Below are positions 28,271 to 38,436 of a DNA stretch of 64,000 nt, in pieces; positions within the stretch are counted from its first letter, which is position 1, and each line of letters opens with the position of its first letter. The notes under the pieces were generated by a model. It saw only the letters and a program-made list of their open reading frames with translations, did no database searches and was not told the origin of the DNA. The position numbers and the translations under genes are program-made. The stretch is from Rhodoferax sp. (GTDB taxonomy: Bacteria; Pseudomonadota; Gammaproteobacteria; Burkholderiales; Burkholderiaceae_C): contig JAUXWC010000205.1 of the NCBI GenBank assembly GCA_030685025.1, positions 62,001 to 126,000 of the forward strand, written 5' to 3'.

Positions 28271-30180
28271 TCTGGCGCCACACTGCGCGACCTGGCGTGT
28301 GCAAGAGCTTTTCCAGCAAGGGGTCGGTGACGTGGTCGCTCAGGTAATTGCCGGCACGCTCGGCGCTGTCAGCGCTCTTGGCGTCGGCGGCCATTGCCGA
28401 GAGCGATTCGAGCAGGCCGGTCTTCCAGACGATGAACAAAGGGTAGCAGCCGTTGTCCAGGAACGGCTGGGCCATGCTGCGGGCGCGCTGCAGGCCTTCC
28501 TTCTCATTGTTGAGCCCACCGTGGGCATAGATCACCAGGCGTGCGGGCTCCTTGGGATGCTGGCGGCGCCATTGTTCGAACCATTGGTGCGGCCACTCGG
28601 TTGCCAGTTCACCCAGTCCGTTGGGTTGCAGCATGTCGCGCGTGCTGCAGTGGGCGACCCGCCCGCGGTCCAGTACCAGGCTATGGCGGGCATCGAGTTC
28701 CGTCGGTGGCTGGCTCGCGCCCACCATAGCCATGTTTGCAGACGCGGCGGTCCTGCTTCGCTTGGCGGCACTGGCGGGCACGTAACCCGCCACCGCTGCA
28801 TTGTTGACGACCCCCGGCACGCCCAAGGCCGCCACCCAGGCGTCCATGCCGTTGTTCAGCCAATCCTCGTAGCGCAGCACGGCAAAGCCGCGCCAACCCC
28901 AGTTGGGTCCCCAGGAGTTCTGGACGATGAAGCCGCGTGCGTTGTAGCCCACCACTGCAAAGGCGTGCGCGCCCTGGCGTGGCGTCTGGTGGCGTACATA
29001 GCCAATCTGCACCAGGGAGTCGTGCCCCGGCACCTTGCTGGCGCGGGCGGTCCGGCCCGTGGGGCGCGCGGCTGATGGCGCGGGCAGAAGGTCCCAGCCC
29101 GCGTGCACGTGGGCCGAGACGAAGATCGCGCCCACATCGGCGATGGCCGCTTGCAGGTCCACCAGGTTGGACTTGTCGATGCGGTAGTACACACCCAGGG
29201 TGTTTTGCAGCGCGCGGGTGGCCCAGGCCGGATTGGACGGCACCAGGTCTTTTTGATAGTCCCAGTCCTGCGCGAAGCACACACCGTGTTTGTGCCAGCC
29301 TTTGAGGGCACCGCGGCAGCTTGAACCCTCGTAGTCATGGCCCTCGTATTCGTCATAACGGCGCGCCAATTCGTACAACATGCGCGGGCTGACGCTGGTC
29401 AGCTTTTTGCGCGCGGCGTCGGTGGGGCAAGCGGTGAAGCGCAGGTAGTTGACCACGCTGGCCAGACCAAATCCGGTGCAGGCTCCCTCCTGACCCTGGT
29501 CGAGCACCAGTTTCTGGCCTTCGTACAAGGGCATGAAGGCCTTGATGATTGGTTCGGTCGGCCAGACCGGCGGCAGCGAGCGCAGCGGTGGGCGGTACGG
29601 CAGGTCGCGCAGGTCCACCGGGTCGTTCTTGACCGGCAGCACAAAACCACCGCTGCCGGTGCGTTGCGCCAGGCTGATGGCTGGGGTGGCCCGGTTGGCG
29701 GGTCTGGGGCCGTTGGTGTGCAAGCTAGGCGCAATGCTGACGCGCCAGCGCGACAGCGTGTCCTGGAAGCGGTCCAGGCCATGCGAGCCGCCATTGACCA
29801 GGCGCCGTGCCAGCGCCTCGTCCCCGGCGGCCAGCGCGGCGACGATCCTGGCCTCTTTGTCCCGCAGGAAACGCACCAGCAGTACGGCCGCCACATCGGG
29901 GTAGTTGGCCAGGAAAGACAGCTTGTCGAGCGCCAGCCCGATCAGTTTGCCGTAGCGGCTGTAGTTGTCGCGGCCGGTCAGTTGCACAAAGCCACGGCTC
30001 TTGAAACGTTCGCCATCGCCCACCTGAGTGTTGCCCAACTGTTTGCCGACGGCGGTACCGGGGTCATACTTCGAGAAGGGCGCGCCGCCAGGGGGCGTGT
30101 TGTAGCGTGACCGGCCTTCGGAAATCGGGGCAAAGCCTTCGGTCTCGGCGCGGATGGTGGCCAGGGCCATCTGGGCCGAC
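28224..30180 (-). CDS. GH19-like plus papain-like (C1A) central segment of the multi-enzyme protein (frameshifted)
   Basis: About 650 residues in one frame. First a GH19/chitinase-lysozyme-like domain: TIRAETEGFAPISEGRSRYN with the likely catalytic glutamate, and GDGERFKSRGFVQLTGRDNY. Then a C1A papain-like domain: nucleophile in DQGQEGACTGFGLA, histidine in GAHAFAVVGYN, asparagine in FIVQNSWGPNWGWRGFAVL. The end (RLVIYAHGGLNNEKEG) is the start of an alpha/beta hydrolase that continues in another frame from 28270. Joined to the N-terminal segment by removing one G from the run at 30181-30185. No signal peptide. Function inferred as a lytic, multi-activity hydrolase; target unknown. Confidence 0.65.
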
Positions 30181-30594
30181 GGGGGTCTGCGGCCCGTAGC
30201 CGGCCGCGTCCAGCGCGGCCAGCACGTAGGGGGCATAGATCTGCAGGTTCTTGCGCGTGGTGAAGGGGAAGAGCTTGGCAAGACGTTCCGCAGGCAACTG
30301 TGCCAGCCAGCTTGCGTTGGGCGGCGCCTGGCCTGAGCTGTGTTCGAGCATGGCCCACATGAAGGGACCCACCACGCCATCCGACATCAGTCCATGATTG
30401 CGCTGCCAAGCGGTCAAGGCCGCAAGGACGGTGGCGTAAGCGGCGGTGCTCGGGCCAAGGCTGGCCAGCCCCAGCAGTTTGCACAAGCGTTTGAAGTCGG
30501 GGCCAATCTGGTCGCCTCGCAGGTCAAGCCGATTGCTGGCCAGGCCATCCGTCTGGGGGTCGGGGTCGGGTACCTGAAAGAACAAGAGTGACAT
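30181..30594 (-). CDS. N-terminal peptidoglycan-binding-like segment of the multi-enzyme protein (frameshifted)
   Basis: From the ATG at 30594 (MSLLFFQVPDPDPQ), about 137 residues before the frameshift. The stretch TVLAALTAWQRNHGLMSDGVVGPFMWAML resembles a PG_binding_1 repeat, and LFPFTTRKNLQIYAPYVLAALDAAGYGPQTP is the usual opening of GH19-like domains, which then continues without loss in the frame ending at 28224. The one-base shift lies in the CCCCC run at 30181-30185. If the two shifts are errors the whole protein is about 1027 residues (30594 down to 27511). Confidence 0.6.
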
Positions 30595-30691
30595 GACAGC
30601 CTCCTACTGACAACACAGCGATCTTCGACCCTTGGAAGGGCTCTTCGCGTATCTTATCGCGGGCCGCTCGGGCGACGGGCGACCAGCCGCA

Positions 30692-32256
<1,565 letters not shown>

Positions 32257-32374
32257 CGTTCAATACTGCGGGATCGACACCGGAAAGCGCAAGATGATCA
32301 GTTGTGCCGCATGGCCAACATGCTTGCTGACATGGTCGTGGGGGCCGCGCGCATGAAAACCGTGACCTGACATA

Positions 32375-32875
32375 TCAATTTCCTTCTGCTTGCTGGCGTG
32401 TGTAGGTGACAAAACTGAATTTCAAACCATTGGACGAGACGTGCCGTTCGCGCGCGGTCTCGCTCCATGGCGGGTCGAATTGTGGCGCAAATGCGTCTCC
32501 CGCGTAGTCGGCCTCGATTTCCGTGATGACCGCAGTACTGGCCATTGGCACGGCCTGGGCATAGACCTCCGCGCCACCCATTACCCAGGCGGTACTATCA
32601 GGCGGGCACAAGGCAATGGCCTGCAGCATCGACTCGGCGCGGCTGGCGCCCGACGCCTGCCAGTCGGCCTGACGCGTCAGCACAATGTTCAGGCGTCCCG
32701 GCAGAGGCCGGAACTTGGGCGGCAGCGACTCCCAGGTTTTGCGCCCCATGATCACCGGGCAACCCATGGTCAACCGTTTGAAGTGCGCCATGTCCTCGGG
32801 CAGATGCCAGGGCAGGGTGTTGTTGCGGCCAATCACGCCATTGGCGGCGCGGGCGAAGATAACGTTGAGTTTCAT
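32375..32875 (-). CDS. folA: Dihydrofolate reductase
   Basis: 166 residues. Reduces dihydrofolate to tetrahydrofolate with NADPH. Motifs: NGVIGRNNTLPWHLPEDMAHFK, PVIMGRKTWESLP, and WVMGGAEVYAQA. The start MKLNVIFARA at 32875 overlaps the stop of the DMT gene by four bases. thyA, which produces dihydrofolate, lies upstream on the same strand, with the DMT gene in between. Confidence 0.96.
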   Translation of the reverse strand: MKLNVIFARAANGVIGRNNTLPWHLPEDMAHFKRLTMGCPVIMGRKTWESLPPKFRPLPGRLNIVLTRQADWQASGASRAESMLQAIALCPPDSTAWVMGGAEVYAQAVPMASTAVITEIEADYAGDAFAPQFDPPWSETARERHVSSNGLKFSFVTYTRQQAEGN

Positions 32876-33759
32876 GCGGCTTTGCGGAAGTAACGAGGAG
32901 GAATCAACACGGCGGCGATGGCCGCCATGACAAACAGCACGGCCACGTAGTCTTGCCAATGCGGCCACTCGCCGGTGATCAGGGTCGCGCTGAGTGTGCC
33001 AACCAAGGGCACCGCCATGACACTCATGGCGCTGGTGGCCGGGGGCAGGTTGCGCGCCAGGCTAAACCAGATGATTTGCGCAAAACCGTAGTTGATCAGC
33101 ACGGCGTAAACCATGGTGGCCCACATCACGCCCGAAAAACGCCAGACCGGCCAGGGTTCGGCCACGGCCGCGATCACCCACAGGCACAGGCTGGCCAGAA
33201 TCATCATCCACACCGTGAGCGCCTCCATGGGCAGCGTCAGCTTGGCGCGGCGCATCATCAGCGTGCCGATGGCCCAGGACAGAGCGGCGATCTCCATCCA
33301 GACGATGCCCAGCGGACGGCCCGAAATGGCGGTGAGTTCATGCGAGATCAACAGGCCGACCGTGATGGCCACCGCCAACGCGGCAAAGGCCACGCGCCGG
33401 GTCAGTTTCTCGCCCAGAAACAACACGCCGATCAGCACGGTCCAGATCGGCATGGTGAAGCCCAGAATGGCAGCGCGGCCTGAGGCCAGTTCCTTCACGC
33501 CCAGGATCGCCATGGTGTGCCAGCCCAACACGTTGGGCACACCCAGTGTGACGATGGAGCGCCACTCGGTGCCCCGCGGCAACATGCGCACGCCACGCCA
33601 GCGAAAGAACAGGTACAGCCATAAGGCACCACAGGTCATGGTGGCGGCACGGAAATACAGGGGCGACAACTCGCGCAGCGAGAGCTTCATCATCGGCCAG
33701 TTGACGCCCCACATCAGCGTCAGCGCCACCAGCGCCCAGAGTTGGCGGCGGTTGATCAT
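32872..33759 (-). CDS. DMT-family (EamA) transporter, first of three in the window
   Basis: 295 residues with ten predicted membrane helices in two EamA repeats (LMWGVNWPMMKLSLRELSPLYFRAATM; NYGFAQIIWFSLARNLPPATSAMSVMAVPLVGT). The ATG at 33759 is used; an upstream GTG frame passes through a GC-rich repeat and is unlikely. Exported or imported substrate unknown. It lies between thyA and folA and overlaps folA by four bases. Confidence 0.88.
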   Translation of the reverse strand: MINRRQLWALVALTLMWGVNWPMMKLSLRELSPLYFRAATMTCGALWLYLFFRWRGVRMLPRGTEWRSIVTLGVPNVLGWHTMAILGVKELASGRAAILGFTMPIWTVLIGVLFLGEKLTRRVAFAALAVAITVGLLISHELTAISGRPLGIVWMEIAALSWAIGTLMMRRAKLTLPMEALTVWMMILASLCLWVIAAVAEPWPVWRFSGVMWATMVYAVLINYGFAQIIWFSLARNLPPATSAMSVMAVPLVGTLSATLITGEWPHWQDYVAVLFVMAAIAAVLIPPRYFRKAA

Positions 33760-33775
33760 CTCCAGCCGGCGCAGG

Positions 33776-33846
33776 GCCGCCCCAAGCAGGGTGGCGCCCC
33801 CCCGGGGGGCAGCGAGCACACGAAGTGAGCGAGCGTGGGGGCCACC
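33776..33846. repeat. GC-rich palindromic intergenic repeat
   Basis: GCGCCCCCCCGGGGGGC with flanks CAGCGAGCACACGAAGTGAG and GCGTGGGGGCC. The block is palindromic and reads like a repeat family I recall as common in Comamonadaceae intergenic regions, though only one copy is in this window. It separates thyA from the DMT gene. Confidence 0.5.
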
Positions 33847-34686
33847 TTATACAGCGACCGGCGCCTTGATGGCCGGGTGGCATTCGTAGTCAAGCACCTC
33901 GAAGTCTTCAAACTGGTAGTCAAACATCGTTGCCGGCCGGCGTTTGATCTGCAGTGTCGGGTAAGCCATGGGAGCGCGGCTGAGTTGCAGCGCCACCTGT
34001 TCGGCGTGGTTGCTGTAGATGTGGCAGTCGCCACCGGTCCAGATGAAGTCGCCCACATCGAGGCCGCACTGCTGCGCCACCATGTGGGTGAGCAGCGCGT
34101 AGCTGGCAATGTTGAAGGGCACACCCAGAAAAATGTCGGCGCTGCGCTGGTAAAGCTGGCAGCTCAACTGACCTCTTCCGCCCGGCACGGTGGCGGGCGC
34201 CACGTAGAACTGGAAGAAGGCGTGGCAGGGCATCAGCGCCATCTTGTTCAGCTCGGCCACGTTCCAGGCACTGACGATGATGCGGCGTGAGTCCGGGTTG
34301 GTCTTGAGCGTGTTGATAAGCTCGGTGATCTGGTCAATGTGACCACCGTCGGGCGTGGGCCAACTGCGCCACTGCACGCCGTAGACCGGGCCCAGATCGC
34401 CATCGGGCCGCGCCCACTCGTCCCAGATCGAGACGCCGCGTTCCTTCAGCCAGTTGTTGTTGGAGGAGCCGGTGAGGAACCACAACAGTTCCTGGATGAT
34501 GGAGCGCAGGTGCACCTTTTTAGTGGTGACCAGCGGAAAACCTTCGTTCAAATCGAAACGCATCTGGTAGCCAAACACGCTCTTGGTGCCGGTGCCGGTG
34601 CGGTCCGCCTTGAACGCGCCGTGCGTGTCCACATGGCGCATGAAGTCTTCGTATTGGGAGCGGATGGGGTGGGCCATCGTGGGCAT
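33847..34686 (-). CDS. thyA: Thymidylate synthase
   Basis: 279 residues. Methylates dUMP to dTMP with methylene-tetrahydrofolate. The catalytic cysteine is C154 in [45 protein letters not shown] and [12 protein letters not shown] are other signatures. The start is only two bases after the ccdB stop, and its ribosome site (GGAGAA at 34695-34700) lies inside ccdB. M4 is an alternative start. Confidence 0.97.
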   Translation of the reverse strand: MPTMAHPIRSQYEDFMRHVDTHGAFKADRTGTGTKSVFGYQMRFDLNEGFPLVTTKKVHLRSIIQELLWFLTGSSNNNWLKERGVSIWDEWARPDGDLGPVYGVQWRSWPTPDGGHIDQITELINTLKTNPDSRRIIVSAWNVAELNKMALMPCHAFFQFYVAPATVPGGRGQLSCQLYQRSADIFLGVPFNIASYALLTHMVAQQCGLDVGDFIWTGGDCHIYSNHAEQVALQLSRAPMAYPTLQIKRRPATMFDYQFEDFEVLDYECHPAIKAPVAV

Positions 34687-34688
34687 TG

Positions 34689-35003
34689 TCAGTGTTCTCC
34701 AAAAAGTGCGTCCAACGCATCTTGGATCTCAAACTGCTCGGACCGCAGGTTTGTGACGGGTGGCCCCAAGCCCCGCTTGGGGAAGGTGGCCATCATCGGA
34801 GCATCCATGACGACCTCCTGACCAGCGACTATGAATTGGGGATGAACCTGAGTGATTCGGCTCGGCATAAAGGACGCAGCGCGCAAGGGCACGGCGACAA
34901 AAGTGTCCAGCATGTCAAGAAAGCTGTTCTGAAGATCCAATACGAACGGTGTGTGACTGCGCTCGGAACGGTCGGGGTTGGCATACACATCGAAATGAGC
35001 CAC
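34689..35003 (-). CDS. ccdB: CcdB-family toxin
   Basis: 104 residues, typical CcdB length. Segments [53 protein letters not shown] and the C-terminal [19 protein letters not shown] match CcdB family proteins that poison DNA gyrase. It follows ccdA by three bases and abuts thyA. Confidence 0.9.
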   Translation of the reverse strand: MAHFDVYANPDRSERSHTPFVLDLQNSFLDMLDTFVAVPLRAASFMPSRITQVHPQFIVAGQEVVMDAPMMATFPKRGLGPPVTNLRSEQFEIQDALDALFGEH

Positions 35004-35006
35004 CCG

Positions 35007-35276
35007 TTACTCCTTGCGACCGTCGCCCAGACTCTTGCCGAATGTCCGGTACTTGGCGCCCCAGATGCCATCCTTGGCGACGCGTTCGTTGTACGCCGCA
35101 AACGCCGCCTGGTTGTCGTCGCGCCACTTTTCCCAATACCGGCGTTTGACTTCTTCAGCCAACAAGGCGTCGACGGTTTGCGAGATATTGATGCCCATCT
35201 CGCGCGCAGCTTCCAGCACTTTCGAGTTGAGCGATAGATTGGTTGCTTTCCTTGGTGCGTTCTCAAAATGCAACAT
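35007..35276 (-). CDS. ccdA: CcdA-family antitoxin
   Basis: 89 residues from the ATG at 35276 (AAGGA six bases upstream). An N-terminal ribbon-helix-helix-like DNA-binding region (KATNLSLNSKVLEAAREMGINISQTVDALLAEEV) precedes a charged C-terminus (ERVAKDGIWGAKYRTFG), the CcdA layout. It neutralises CcdB and should autoregulate the operon. A palindrome at 35299 lies just upstream. Confidence 0.9.
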   Translation of the reverse strand: MLHFENAPRKATNLSLNSKVLEAAREMGINISQTVDALLAEEVKRRYWEKWRDDNQAAFAAYNERVAKDGIWGAKYRTFGKSLGDGRKE

Positions 35277-35298
35277 AGGGGTTCCTTGTTGGGGCGTT

Positions 35299-35319
35299 AT
35301 GCGCACAGTATATGCGCAT
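35299..35319 (-). promoter_or_regulatory. Palindrome and -10 region upstream of ccdA (candidate operator)
   Basis: ATGCGCA, seven bases, TGCGCAT is a perfect inverted repeat 23 bases upstream of the ccdA start. Its spacer holds TATACT, a good -10 hexamer on the minus strand; the matching -35 is weak. Binding of the CcdA-CcdB complex here would repress transcription. Inference from position. Confidence 0.5.
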
Positions 35320-35337
35320 CAAGTCCCTCTGTTGGCG

Positions 35338-36777
35338 TCAACCCTCGACCCGAATCACCCGCCCCGGATTCATCAGATTCAGCGGGTCCAGGGCGCGCTT
35401 GATGCTGCGCATCAGGTCCAGCGCCACGGCGGACTTGTAGTGTTCGAGTGTGTCGCGCTTCAAGCTGCCCACACCGTGTTCGGCCGAGATCGAGCCGTAA
35501 AAGTGCTGCACCGAGTCAAACACCACGGTGTTGACCTGGGCTTCGTGTTCGCGCAGAAAGGTGGCCGGATCGACGCCCACGGGCGCTTGCACGTTGAAGT
35601 GCAGGTTGCCGTCGCCCAGGTGGCCGAAATTGACCAGCCGGATACCGGGTAGGGCGGCTCGCAGCAGTGCTTCGGTGGTTTGTACGAACTCCGCGATGCT
35701 GGACACCGGCACGGAGATGTCGTGCTTGATGTTCAGACCCTCCAGCGACTGCGCCAGCGGAATGCTCTCGCGTACATGCCACAACTGCTTGGCCTGCGAC
35801 AGGCTTTCGGCCACGACGGCGTCGCTCACATGCCCGTGCGCCATGGCGGCTTGCAGCAAGTGCTCAAAGCGTTCCCGGGCGTGGCTTTCGGACTCGTGGT
35901 CCGAGTTCTCCAGCAGCACGCAATAAGGCGTCTGCTGCGGCAAGGGCACACGCAGTTGCGGGAAGTGCCGCTGCACCAGATCCAGGGCAAACTGGCCCAT
36001 GACTTCGAAGCCCGTCAGGCCCGCACCCAGATGGTGCCGCGCCAGGGCCAGCAGCGCCAGCGCGCTGTCCAGGGAGGGAACAGCGGCCCAGGCGGTGAGT
36101 TGCGCGGCGGGCAAGGGGTAGAGCTTGAGCGTGGCGGCGGTGATCACGCCCAGCGTGCCCTCGCTGCCGATGAACAGGTCGCGCAGGTCGTAGCCGGTGT
36201 TGTCCTTGCGCAGGCCACCCAGGCCGTGCCAGATGTCGCCGTGCGGGGTCACCACTTCCAGGCCGAGGCACAGCTCGCGGACGTTGCCATAGCGCAGCAC
36301 CTGCGTGCCGCCGGCGTTGGTCCCCAGGTTGCCGCCGATGGTGCAGGTGCCTTCGGCCGCCAGACTCAAGGGGAACAGCAGGTTCGATTCCTCTGCAATT
36401 TGCTGCACGCTTTGCAGGATGCAACCGGCCTCGACCGTCATGGTGAGGTTAGCGTGGTCGAGCGCGCGCAGCGCATGCATGCGTTGCAGACTGAGCACGA
36501 TCTGCCGGCCCGAGCCATCGGGGGTGGAGCCGACTGACAGGCCGGTGTTGCCGCCCTGTGGCACGACGCTGACACCACTATCGGGGTTCTCGGCACGGAA
36601 CCCGGCACAGGCCTTGACGATGTCCGCCACTTCCTGCGTGCAGGCCGGGCGGATCACGGCCAGTGCCTTGCCGTGTTCGCGTTTGCGCCAGTCCTGTTCC
36701 CAGGCGCTGAGGTCACCATCGGTAAAAACGTGGGGTGTACCGACGATCTCGCGCAAGGCGTGCAGCAGGCTCTGCAT
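35338..36777 (-). CDS. FAD-linked oxidase of the GlcD/D-lactate dehydrogenase type
   Basis: 479 residues. PCMH-type FAD domain (VVPQGGNTGLSVGSTP, GGNLGTNAGGTQVLRYGNVR, FIGSEGTLGVIT) and a C-terminal FAD-oxidase domain ending EHGVGSLKRDTL and MNPGRVIRVEG. This group includes D-2-hydroxyglutarate dehydrogenases and D-lactate/glycolate oxidases; sequence alone does not fix the substrate. A DUF2069 gene lies immediately upstream on the same strand, four bases away. Confidence 0.92.
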   Translation of the reverse strand: MQSLLHALREIVGTPHVFTDGDLSAWEQDWRKREHGKALAVIRPACTQEVADIVKACAGFRAENPDSGVSVVPQGGNTGLSVGSTPDGSGRQIVLSLQRMHALRALDHANLTMTVEAGCILQSVQQIAEESNLLFPLSLAAEGTCTIGGNLGTNAGGTQVLRYGNVRELCLGLEVVTPHGDIWHGLGGLRKDNTGYDLRDLFIGSEGTLGVITAATLKLYPLPAAQLTAWAAVPSLDSALALLALARHHLGAGLTGFEVMGQFALDLVQRHFPQLRVPLPQQTPYCVLLENSDHESESHARERFEHLLQAAMAHGHVSDAVVAESLSQAKQLWHVRESIPLAQSLEGLNIKHDISVPVSSIAEFVQTTEALLRAALPGIRLVNFGHLGDGNLHFNVQAPVGVDPATFLREHEAQVNTVVFDSVQHFYGSISAEHGVGSLKRDTLEHYKSAVALDLMRSIKRALDPLNLMNPGRVIRVEG

Positions 36778-36781
36778 GGCG

Positions 36782-37165
36782 TCAGCTTGCAGAGGGGGCG
36801 GCCTTCAGGCGCAGCCGCACATGCAGCGCGCACGCCACGAACAGTGCCAGGCACAGGGCCACCTCGATCATGGCCAGGTAGTTGCTGGGTGGCTTGTCGC
36901 TGGTGGCGCGTACCGCCCCCTCGGTGAAGTAGACCCACACCATCAGGCTCAGCCAGCGGTAGGTGTACATGCGGTTCTTCAGCAGGCCCGCCAGGGGAAG
37001 GCACAGCGGCAAGGCCTTGAGCACCAGCCACGAGCCGCCGGGCCGAAGCGGCGCGAGCACCAGTTCCCAGGCCAGGCTGAGGAGAATCAGGCCCAGCAGG
37101 GCGCCCACCGCAATGACGCGGGTGGCTGCAACGCTGGGGGAGGCGAGCGTGGGAGGCGTTGTCAT
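36782..37165 (-). CDS. DUF2069 membrane protein
   Basis: 127 residues with four hydrophobic segments, including WLSLMVWVYFTEGAVRATSD, a DUF2069 signature, and a basic C-terminus. The start at 37165 fits; the upstream open frame (to 38173) runs antisense through yihY and is a shadow. It diverges from the yihY-type gene, with 21 bases between starts. Function unknown. Confidence 0.85.
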   Translation of the reverse strand: MTTPPTLASPSVAATRVIAVGALLGLILLSLAWELVLAPLRPGGSWLVLKALPLCLPLAGLLKNRMYTYRWLSLMVWVYFTEGAVRATSDKPPSNYLAMIEVALCLALFVACALHVRLRLKAAPSAS

Positions 37166-37186
37166 GGCAATGGCATCATAGCGGCC

Positions 37187-38434
37187 ATGACTTTGACCCC
37201 ACCGCCAACCCTGACCCTCATTGAGCGCCTGCAATCGCTGTCCAGCGCGCTGGCCCGGTTTCCTTGGTGGGTGACGGCCGTGACCTTGCGCGAGCGCTTC
37301 CGCGAAGACCGGCTTGGCCTGACCGCCAGTAGCCTGACGTTTACGACCATGATCGCGCTGGTGCCCTTCATCACCGTGGCCTTGGCGGTGTTCACGGCGT
37401 TTCCGATGTTCGCCAAGTTCCAGGACGTGCTGCAGAAGTGGCTGATCGAGAGCCTGATTCCCGACAACATCGCGCGCCATGTGATGAGTTACCTGACACA
37501 GTTTGCCGGCAAAGCCAGCAAGCTCGGGCTCTTCGGGGTGGCAGTGCTGTTTGGCACCGCCCTGGCCCTGGTGCTCACTATCGACCGCACACTTAATGCG
37601 ATCTGGCGCGTGCGAAAAGCCCGCCCCTTCGGGCAACGGGTGCTGGTCTACTGGGCCGCGCTGACGCTGGGTCCCCTGTTGCTGGGGGTGAGCCTGAGCC
37701 TGACGTCCTACGCGATTTCCGCTTCCAAAGGTCTGGTGGGGGGCATGCCCGGCGGGGTGCAACTGGTGCTCGACGTGCTGGAGTTCGCCTTGCTGGCCGG
37801 GGGCATGGCGGTGATGTACCGCTATGTGCCCAATACCCACGTCAAGTGGCGTCACGCCTGGCTGGGCGGATTGTTCGTCTCGGCCGGGATCGAACTGGCC
37901 AAGAAACTGCTCAGCCTCTACCTCGTCAAGGTGCCCACTTACTCGGCTATCTATGGTGCGTTCGCCACGGTGCCAATCCTGCTGGTGTGGATTTACCTGG
38001 CGTGGGTGATTGTGCTGCTGGGCGCCGTGATCACCGCCTATTTGCCCAGCCTGCTCAGCGGTGTGGCGCGCCGACCTGCGACCCAGGGCTGGCGCTTTCA
38101 GTTGGCCCTGGAAGCATTGCAGCAGCTTGATTTTGCGCGCGGCCAGCCCGACAAGGGCCGCACCGTGCTGCAACTGTCTCAGGCGCTGCAGGCCGACCCC
38201 TTGCAGATGGAGCCGCTGCTCGATTCCTTGTGCGCTTTGGACTGGGTCGGCCGGCTCGACGAAAGCCTGGAAGGTGGAGCGGCTCGTTACGTGTTGTTGG
38301 TTGACCCCGACCTTACCCCGCTGCCGCCCTTGCTGGACGCGCTGCTGTTGCCGACCACCGTATCAGCCAGGAAGATGTGGCCGAACGGCCTGCTGAGCCC
38401 ATTGCATCTACGTGATTTGCTATCAAAACACTAG
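37187..38434 (+). CDS. YihY/BrkB-family membrane protein
   Basis: 415 residues. Six membrane segments of the YihY (old 'RNase BN') family: LTASSLTFTTMIALVPFITVALAVFTAFP, LTIDRTLNAIWRVRKARPF, YRYVPNTHVKWRHAWLGG, YSAIYGAFATVPILLVWIYLAWVIVLLGA. A C-terminal domain (about 300-415, LQLSQALQADPLQMEPLLDSLC) is present, as in beta-proteobacterial members. Function not established. Starts 21 bases from the divergent DUF2069 gene. Confidence 0.9.
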   Translation: MTLTPPPTLTLIERLQSLSSALARFPWWVTAVTLRERFREDRLGLTASSLTFTTMIALVPFITVALAVFTAFPMFAKFQDVLQKWLIESLIPDNIARHVMSYLTQFAGKASKLGLFGVAVLFGTALALVLTIDRTLNAIWRVRKARPFGQRVLVYWAALTLGPLLLGVSLSLTSYAISASKGLVGGMPGGVQLVLDVLEFALLAGGMAVMYRYVPNTHVKWRHAWLGGLFVSAGIELAKKLLSLYLVKVPTYSAIYGAFATVPILLVWIYLAWVIVLLGAVITAYLPSLLSGVARRPATQGWRFQLALEALQQLDFARGQPDKGRTVLQLSQALQADPLQMEPLLDSLCALDWVGRLDESLEGGAARYVLLVDPDLTPLPPLLDALLLPTTVSARKMWPNGLLSPLHLRDLLSKH

Positions 38435-38436
38435 CG

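Noticed and set aside
36782-38173. A 463-codon minus-strand frame covering yihY and DUF2069.
   Set aside because: Only the last 127 codons match DUF2069; the rest is antisense to the clear YihY-family gene.
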